DNA of 64,000 nt from Bacteroidota bacterium (lineage in GTDB: Bacteria; Bacteroidota; Bacteroidia; Flavobacteriales; Weeksellaceae), in assembly GCA_018902795.1 (NCBI GenBank), contig JAHIQD010000021.1:62001-126000 (forward strand), given 5' to 3'. The notes beneath the pieces were generated by a model. The model did no database searches. It was not told the origin of the DNA and was given only the letters and a program-made list of their open reading frames with translations. Of this stretch, positions 59,964-64,000 are shown piece by piece (position 1 is the stretch's first letter; the number at the start of each line of letters is the position of its first letter). Made by a program: the position numbers and the translations under genes.

Positions 59964-61565
59964 TTACGCTTTCAGCAGGTTAATGGAGACGGTGGCCAGA
60001 TCAGAATCCGGGTATTTTCTGAACAGGTCTTTATCAACGGTAAGGCCTACCTCATTGCAGATTTTATGGAAAACTTCTACTTCTACAATATACTGGTCGG
60101 AAAATCCGTGGGTAGCATCATACGCCGTTGCGGGAGTTTCACCGAGATGTTGGCTTGTAAGTTCCGGATTTAAGGTATGAAGTTCAATCACCAATAGCCC
60201 GTTCTTTTTAATATAGGGTAGCCACAGCGTTAAATGCTCCTTCAGGTTTTCTTCAACTAATCTGTTCGGTATTCTATCTCCGCGGAACGCAAATGCACCG
60301 GTCGAAGTGGAAGTTCTTTCAGGATTCATATTTTCCGGATCTTTCCAGATTCTGTTATGATCCAGAAATGTTCTGATGTTCACCAGATCTGAAAGGTCGA
60401 TTTCGTAGTTTTCCTTTAAATCTTTGGCGAGCTGCACGGGATTTCCGATGTCGCCCCAAATCACTTTTGCCCAGATGTCATTATTGATGAGGTTGGCTCT
60501 TGTGACATTCAGTGCGGCCTGGTTGTAATCTGCGCCCACCAGAAAAAGAGGATAATCTTCAAGCATTCTTCCGCGTAAAGTATGGCGTTCAATGGTTTCA
60601 AAGATATGCTGGATGAAAGCTCCGTTTCCGCAGCCCATATCCAGGATTCCCTTTGGCTGAAGATGAATCGGCTGGTTGAAAATGGAAATGATAAAATCAG
60701 TAACCACTTTAAAATAAGTGGAATGTGCACCGCCGCTTCCCCAGACATTCATTTTTCTGTCGACATGAATTTCGTCTTCGCTTTCGCCTATTTCGCGGAG
60801 TTTTTTTGGATTCCCGTACAGCAGATCGTCCATTCTGTTAAACATCGGAAGATAAGAAACCGTTACGCCGTAAGATGCAGCCCGCCGGGCAAAATACAAA
60901 CCGTTTTCAGTAAATTTAAAGTTGCTGTTGTTTTTGGTAAACCAACCAAGACTGGTTAAAAAATCGAGAATTTTCTCGAAGTTTTCCGGGTTTTTATGAA
61001 ACTCTACGGCCTGGAACGAAGTTTCCATAAAATATTTATGAAACATCCCAAGCATTCCGAGCTGTACAATGACGGGAGAAACAAGACAGCCTTCCAGATG
61101 TTTTAAAATCTGGAGGAAGATTCGTTTTTCTGTTTCATTTTCGGGAGTACTGTAACCGAACTGTTTCCTGAAATCATCAAACAAATAGATGAAGTTTTCA
61201 AACGATCCGGGTTCAAGCTTTTGAAAAACAGGAGTCGTCGATTCTTTCAGATACAGACTTACTTTATCATATAGCGGCGCGTATTTTAACAGAAACTCAG
61301 TATTCCGGTTAGCGTATAAAGTTACTTCATCCGTTATATTGTTTAACTGATAACCGATGAAACCCTGGGAAGCAAGCACTCTGAGCGCCACATTCAGGTA
61401 GCCCCCGTTGTTTTCTGTTTTTTCTGAGATTTCCGTCAGCGTAATTTCCTTTGAGCTGAATATCAAATCAATAATTCCTTTTTTCTGAAGTGAGGTGACT
61501 ACAGGTGCGGTAACAATTCCGTCCAGATGTCTGAAAATGGAACTTCGGAGTTCTTTTTTATCCAT
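59964..61565 (-). CDS. Large class I SAM methyltransferase with winged-helix-like N-terminus
   Basis: A 533-residue protein. Residues 1-75 look like a winged helix (DGIVTAPVVTSLQKKGIIDLIFSSKEITLTEISEKTENNGGYLNVALRVLASQGFI), as in many O-methyltransferases where it forms the dimer and substrate lid. A second such region lies at about 145-235. The SAM site is DMGCGNGAF (309-317), followed by VGADYNQAALNVTRANL. The two-domain arrangement recalls the methyltransferases described as AprA-related in Flavobacteriia, but that link is from memory. Substrate unknown. No biosynthetic genes lie nearby. Confidence 0.75.
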   Translation of the reverse strand: MDKKELRSSIFRHLDGIVTAPVVTSLQKKGIIDLIFSSKEITLTEISEKTENNGGYLNVALRVLASQGFIGYQLNNITDEVTLYANRNTEFLLKYAPLYDKVSLYLKESTTPVFQKLEPGSFENFIYLFDDFRKQFGYSTPENETEKRIFLQILKHLEGCLVSPVIVQLGMLGMFHKYFMETSFQAVEFHKNPENFEKILDFLTSLGWFTKNNSNFKFTENGLYFARRAASYGVTVSYLPMFNRMDDLLYGNPKKLREIGESEDEIHVDRKMNVWGSGGAHSTYFKVVTDFIISIFNQPIHLQPKGILDMGCGNGAFIQHIFETIERHTLRGRMLEDYPLFLVGADYNQAALNVTRANLINNDIWAKVIWGDIGNPVQLAKDLKENYEIDLSDLVNIRTFLDHNRIWKDPENMNPERTSTSTGAFAFRGDRIPNRLVEENLKEHLTLWLPYIKKNGLLVIELHTLNPELTSQHLGETPATAYDATHGFSDQYIVEVEVFHKICNEVGLTVDKDLFRKYPDSDLATVSINLLKA

Positions 61566-61648
61566 AAAAATAATGTTGAAAGACTTAGGATAAATATAGA
61601 CATTTTTGAATACTGATATTCTGCAGCAAAAAAAAGGTTTGAAAATAT

Positions 61649-61678
61649 TTTGCCGGTTAAAATTTAATTCTAACTTTG
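61649..61678 (+). promoter_or_regulatory. Promoter of the 205-aa membrane protein gene
   Basis: TTTG (61649-61652), 18 nt, TAACTTTG (61671-61678). It ends 18 bp before the ATG at 61697 and overlaps the alternative TTG at 61676, which it excludes. Confidence 0.65.
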
Positions 61679-61696
61679 CGGTTCAAAGTTCTTTTT

Positions 61697-62314
61697 ATGG
61701 ATTCAAAAAATTATCACGAAGACCTGTCGCACATCCGTTCCATGATGGAGAGGAGTTCGCGTTTTATTTCGCTGAGCGGACTTTCCGGGGTTTTCGCCGG
61801 TTTGGCAGCACTGCTGGGCGCGATTTACGTGTATTTTGTTTTTCAGCGCGAAGGAATTAATTATTTCGACGGAAAAAGAAACGTGTTTACCCCGCAGCTG
61901 GTCAATGAGCTCGTTGTAATAGGGCTGGTAATTCTTTTCGTTGCAGTATTGTCCGGTTATTTTTTTACCGCGAAGAAAAGTAAAGAGAAAAAGCTTAAAA
62001 TCTGGGACCAAACGACGAAGAGGCTTCTTCTTAATTTTTCCGTTCCTCTGGTGACAGGCGGTTTGTTTTGCTTGGGTATGCTGTATCACGGTATGTTTGT
62101 TTTTATAGCACCTGCCACTTTGATTTTCTACGGTTTGGCTTTGGTCAACGCTTCTAAATTTACCTTCAGTGATCTCCAGAATTTAGGATATTGCCAGATT
62201 GTATTAGGATTGCTTTCGCTGTTCTTTCTTGGTTGGGGATTGGTTTTCTGGGCGGCAGGATTTGGGGTTTTGCATATTGTGTATGGCCTTGTGATGCATA
62301 AAAAGTATAAATAA
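61697..62314 (+). CDS. Four-helix membrane protein, function unknown
   Basis: The start is the ATG at 61697 (MDSKNYHEDLSHIRSMMERSS, 205 residues). The frame extends to 61676 but that lies in the promoter. Four membrane helices are visible: FISLSGLSGVFAGLAALLGAIYVYFV, VNELVVIGLVILFVAVLSGYFFT, LLNFSVPLVTGGLFCLGMLYHGMFVFIAP, and a C-terminal pair up to GLVFWAAGFGVLHIVYGLVMH. The N-terminal 25 residues are soluble and charged. The gene is followed 18 bp later by a winged-helix regulator, which suggests one operon. No enzymatic motif is present. Confidence 0.8.
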   Translation: MDSKNYHEDLSHIRSMMERSSRFISLSGLSGVFAGLAALLGAIYVYFVFQREGINYFDGKRNVFTPQLVNELVVIGLVILFVAVLSGYFFTAKKSKEKKLKIWDQTTKRLLLNFSVPLVTGGLFCLGMLYHGMFVFIAPATLIFYGLALVNASKFTFSDLQNLGYCQIVLGLLSLFFLGWGLVFWAAGFGVLHIVYGLVMHKKYK

Positions 62315-62332
62315 TCAGTTTGCAATTTAATC

Positions 62333-62623
62333 GTGATCAACATCAATCAACTTAATAAAGAATTCGAAAGCCGTGTCAGATTGGGAATTATGTCCGTTCT
62401 GATGGTGAACGACTGGGTTGATTTCACCGAAATGAAAAACCTGCTCGAGATTACCGATGGCAACCTGGCGAGTCACAGCACCGCGCTGGAAAAATCGAAA
62501 TATATCGAAATAAAGAAAGAATTTGTGGGCAAAAAACCGAAAACTTCTTACCGCGTCACGCAGAATGGAAGAGATGCTTTCGCCAGCCATTTGGGCGCGC
62601 TTGAAAAATTGTTGGGAAGGTAA
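62333..62623 (+). CDS. Winged-helix transcriptional regulator (HTH_34-like)
   Basis: A 96-residue protein, with GTG as the start (MININQLNKEFESRVRLGIMSVLMVNDWVDFTEMKNLLEITDGNLASHSTALEKSKYIEIKKEFVGKKPKTSYRVTQNGRDAF). The helix pair MKNLLEITDGNLASHSTALEKSKYIEIKK and the wing KTSYRVT are close to the family called winged helix DNA-binding domain (HTH_34). It is probably a small dimeric regulator of its own operon. It lies 18 bp after the four-helix membrane protein gene and 106 bp before the DUF4173-like membrane gene, a frequent arrangement. Confidence 0.85.
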   Translation: MININQLNKEFESRVRLGIMSVLMVNDWVDFTEMKNLLEITDGNLASHSTALEKSKYIEIKKEFVGKKPKTSYRVTQNGRDAFASHLGALEKLLGR

Positions 62624-62729
62624 GAGCTATTTTTTTTGCCTCTTGACTTTGTATTTCAAAGCGCTTTGTATAAAATCTTTATTGCAATATTAATTAAAGA
62701 ATTATTAATAAAATCAAACAGATATTATC

Positions 62730-64000
62730 ATGAAAACACATCAATTAATCCTGCTCACCACCGCGCTGTTCATCACGCTTTTTTATGGTGAAGAAATGGG
62801 TCTCAATTTCGGAATTTTAGGAATTGTATATGCCTTGCTTACACTTTATCAAACGCCAGAGAAAAACCGAACTCCCACCTTTTTAATTCTTTTTGTTACG
62901 GGATTTTTATCCAGCGTAGCTTTTGCCTGGTACGGCGATTTCGTCTCTTTTCTGGCGGTCTTTACTTCGCTGTTTCTATTGGCTTTCAAATCGAAGAATA
63001 AAGATTTAAAATCCATTTTTGTCATTCCTGTCTTTGTCGTTAATTTTGTCACTTTCATTTACAGGTTTTTCAAGTTTGAAGACTGGTTACCGAAAAGAAA
63101 CACTTCCGTAACGGTGCAGAAATTAATATCGGTCATTGTAATTCCTACTTTTTTTATTCTCATCTTTTTTGGAGTCTATTCTTTGGGAAGTTCCCACTTT
63201 TCAGGTTTTTTCACTGATTTTGAATTGGATTTCAACTTCTGGGAGTTTTTTGTATTAAGCTGTCTTGGATTTTTTATCGCTTTTAATTTCTGGAATTTTA
63301 AAATTGAAAATTTCCTTTTCAGCTGGAATCACCAGTTTAAAAATGATTTTCTTCAGGAAGATAAAACTGAAAAACCTACCTTTTCTTTTCTGGAGGTGAG
63401 TGCGGAAAGAAAGAGCGGAATTATTTCTTTGATTGCCTTAAATCTTCTGCTTTTGGTTTTCATCATTACTTTCAACTATGAGCAGTTTGTCGAGATTCCG
63501 AAATCACCTAACCAACTTTCCGCCGAAACGCACGATCGGGTGAATGCGGTGATTTTATCCATTGTGATGGCCGTTCTGGTGATTATGTTTTACTTTAAAG
63601 GAAGTTTCAATTTCGATGAAAAAGCGAAACCGATGAGCGTTTTAGCTAAGATCTGGATCTTCCTGAATGTTGTTCTGGTGATTTCCGCAATTGTGAAAAA
63701 TTCGGAATACGTGCTGAATTTTGGGATCACCTACAAAAGGCTGGGGGTGTATGCTTTCTTAATTTTATCCATTATCGGTTTAGTGATGACCTTTATTAAA
63801 ATACAAAAACAGAAAACCAATGCGTTCCTTTTCAACCAGATGATCTGGTATTTTTATGGAACAGTTTTGGCAGCCAGCTTTATCAACTGGGGAAATTTAG
63901 CGACCGTTTATAATATCAGCAACGGAAAGGGAGATTTCAATTTTTATAAGGATTTAAATTATAACGATGAGGTTCTTTACGAAAAATTCCCGGTGAAGAT
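62730..64000 (+). CDS. DUF4173/DUF4153-like polytopic membrane protein (partial, 3' end outside window)
   Basis: The frame opens at ATG 62730 and stays open to the right edge; 423 codons are visible. Twelve or so hydrophobic segments alternate with short loops, for example QLILLTTALFITLFYG, FVILVF-like VIPTFFILIFFGVYSLG and VLAKIWIFLNVVLVISAIVKNSEYVLNFGITYKRLGVYAFLILSIIGLVMTFIKI. The R-L-G-V-Y...I-G-L pattern near residue 335-355 matches the DUF4173/DUF4153 group. The function of that family is unknown. An A/T-rich leader separates it from the winged-helix regulator. Confidence 0.7.
   Translation, partial: MKTHQLILLTTALFITLFYGEEMGLNFGILGIVYALLTLYQTPEKNRTPTFLILFVTGFLSSVAFAWYGDFVSFLAVFTSLFLLAFKSKNKDLKSIFVIPVFVVNFVTFIYRFFKFEDWLPKRNTSVTVQKLISVIVIPTFFILIFFGVYSLGSSHFSGFFTDFELDFNFWEFFVLSCLGFFIAFNFWNFKIENFLFSWNHQFKNDFLQEDKTEKPTFSFLEVSAERKSGIISLIALNLLLLVFIITFNYEQFVEIPKSPNQLSAETHDRVNAVILSIVMAVLVIMFYFKGSFNFDEKAKPMSVLAKIWIFLNVVLVISAIVKNSEYVLNFGITYKRLGVYAFLILSIIGLVMTFIKIQKQKTNAFLFNQMIWYFYGTVLAASFINWGNLATVYNISNGKGDFNFYKDLNYNDEVLYEKFPVK

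Overview
The window comes from a Bacteroidota genome, most likely a flavobacterium of the Chryseobacterium group (Weeksellaceae). The evidence is three SusC/SusD outer-membrane import pairs, Bacteroidota-type promoters (TTTG, about 19 nt, TAnnTTTG) in front of several genes, a BshC-type bacillithiol synthase, a GYDIA-family GHMP kinase, and a tmRNA whose tag has the Bacteroidota-like form GxxxxALAA. No species-level marker was available, so the genus is an inference.

Region 1 (1-18.4 kb, nearly all on the minus strand) is a surface-polysaccharide cluster of the ABC-exporter type. Transcription probably starts at ugd (UDP-glucose dehydrogenase) near 18.4 kb and runs leftwards through a polytopic membrane protein, the Wzm/Wzt exporter pair, a methyltransferase, a series of family-2 glycosyltransferases, a PF11316-like transferase, an FkbM methyltransferase, an asparagine synthase, an acyltransferase and a GT-B glycosyltransferase that runs off the left edge. 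One methyltransferase gene (1573-2346) lies on the opposite strand.

Region 2 (18.4-23.4 kb, plus strand) is the conserved rimP-nusA-infB translation/transcription block. IF2 carries an unexpected Tyr in its G1 loop. Region 3 (23.6-37.6 kb) holds three successive susC-susD operons. All three have the same promoter architecture with an inverted repeat, and none has a linked hydrolase or regulator. Region 4 (37.7-46.9 kb) holds a porin, bshC, a LysM/periplasmic-binding protein, fabD, a GHMP kinase and pckA.

Region 5 (about 46.9-57.3 kb) is accessory DNA and the most interesting part. A tmRNA gene (ssrA, minus strand, 56595-56989) has its last 15 nt, plus one flanking base, duplicated at 48335-48350. 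Between the copies lies an element of about 8.3 kb with a tyrosine integrase, a 711-aa protein of unknown function, an excisionase-like HTH protein, a putative gpII-type replication initiator and several unknown proteins. It carries 11-bp repeats at both ends, a shared leader motif before three genes, and a strong excess of CTGCAG limited to the backbone genes. Just outside lie a second 11-bp triple repeat, a pair of operator-like palindromes, and a perfect 35-bp inverted repeat beyond the tmRNA.

Region 6 (57.4-64 kb) holds ordinary chromosomal genes: a carboxypeptidase-regulatory-like protein, a SIMPL protein, a GNAT acetyltransferase, a PspC-like protein, a large winged-helix methyltransferase, and a small regulator between two membrane proteins. 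The last membrane protein is cut by the window edge. All calls come from reading the sequence. No database search was run.
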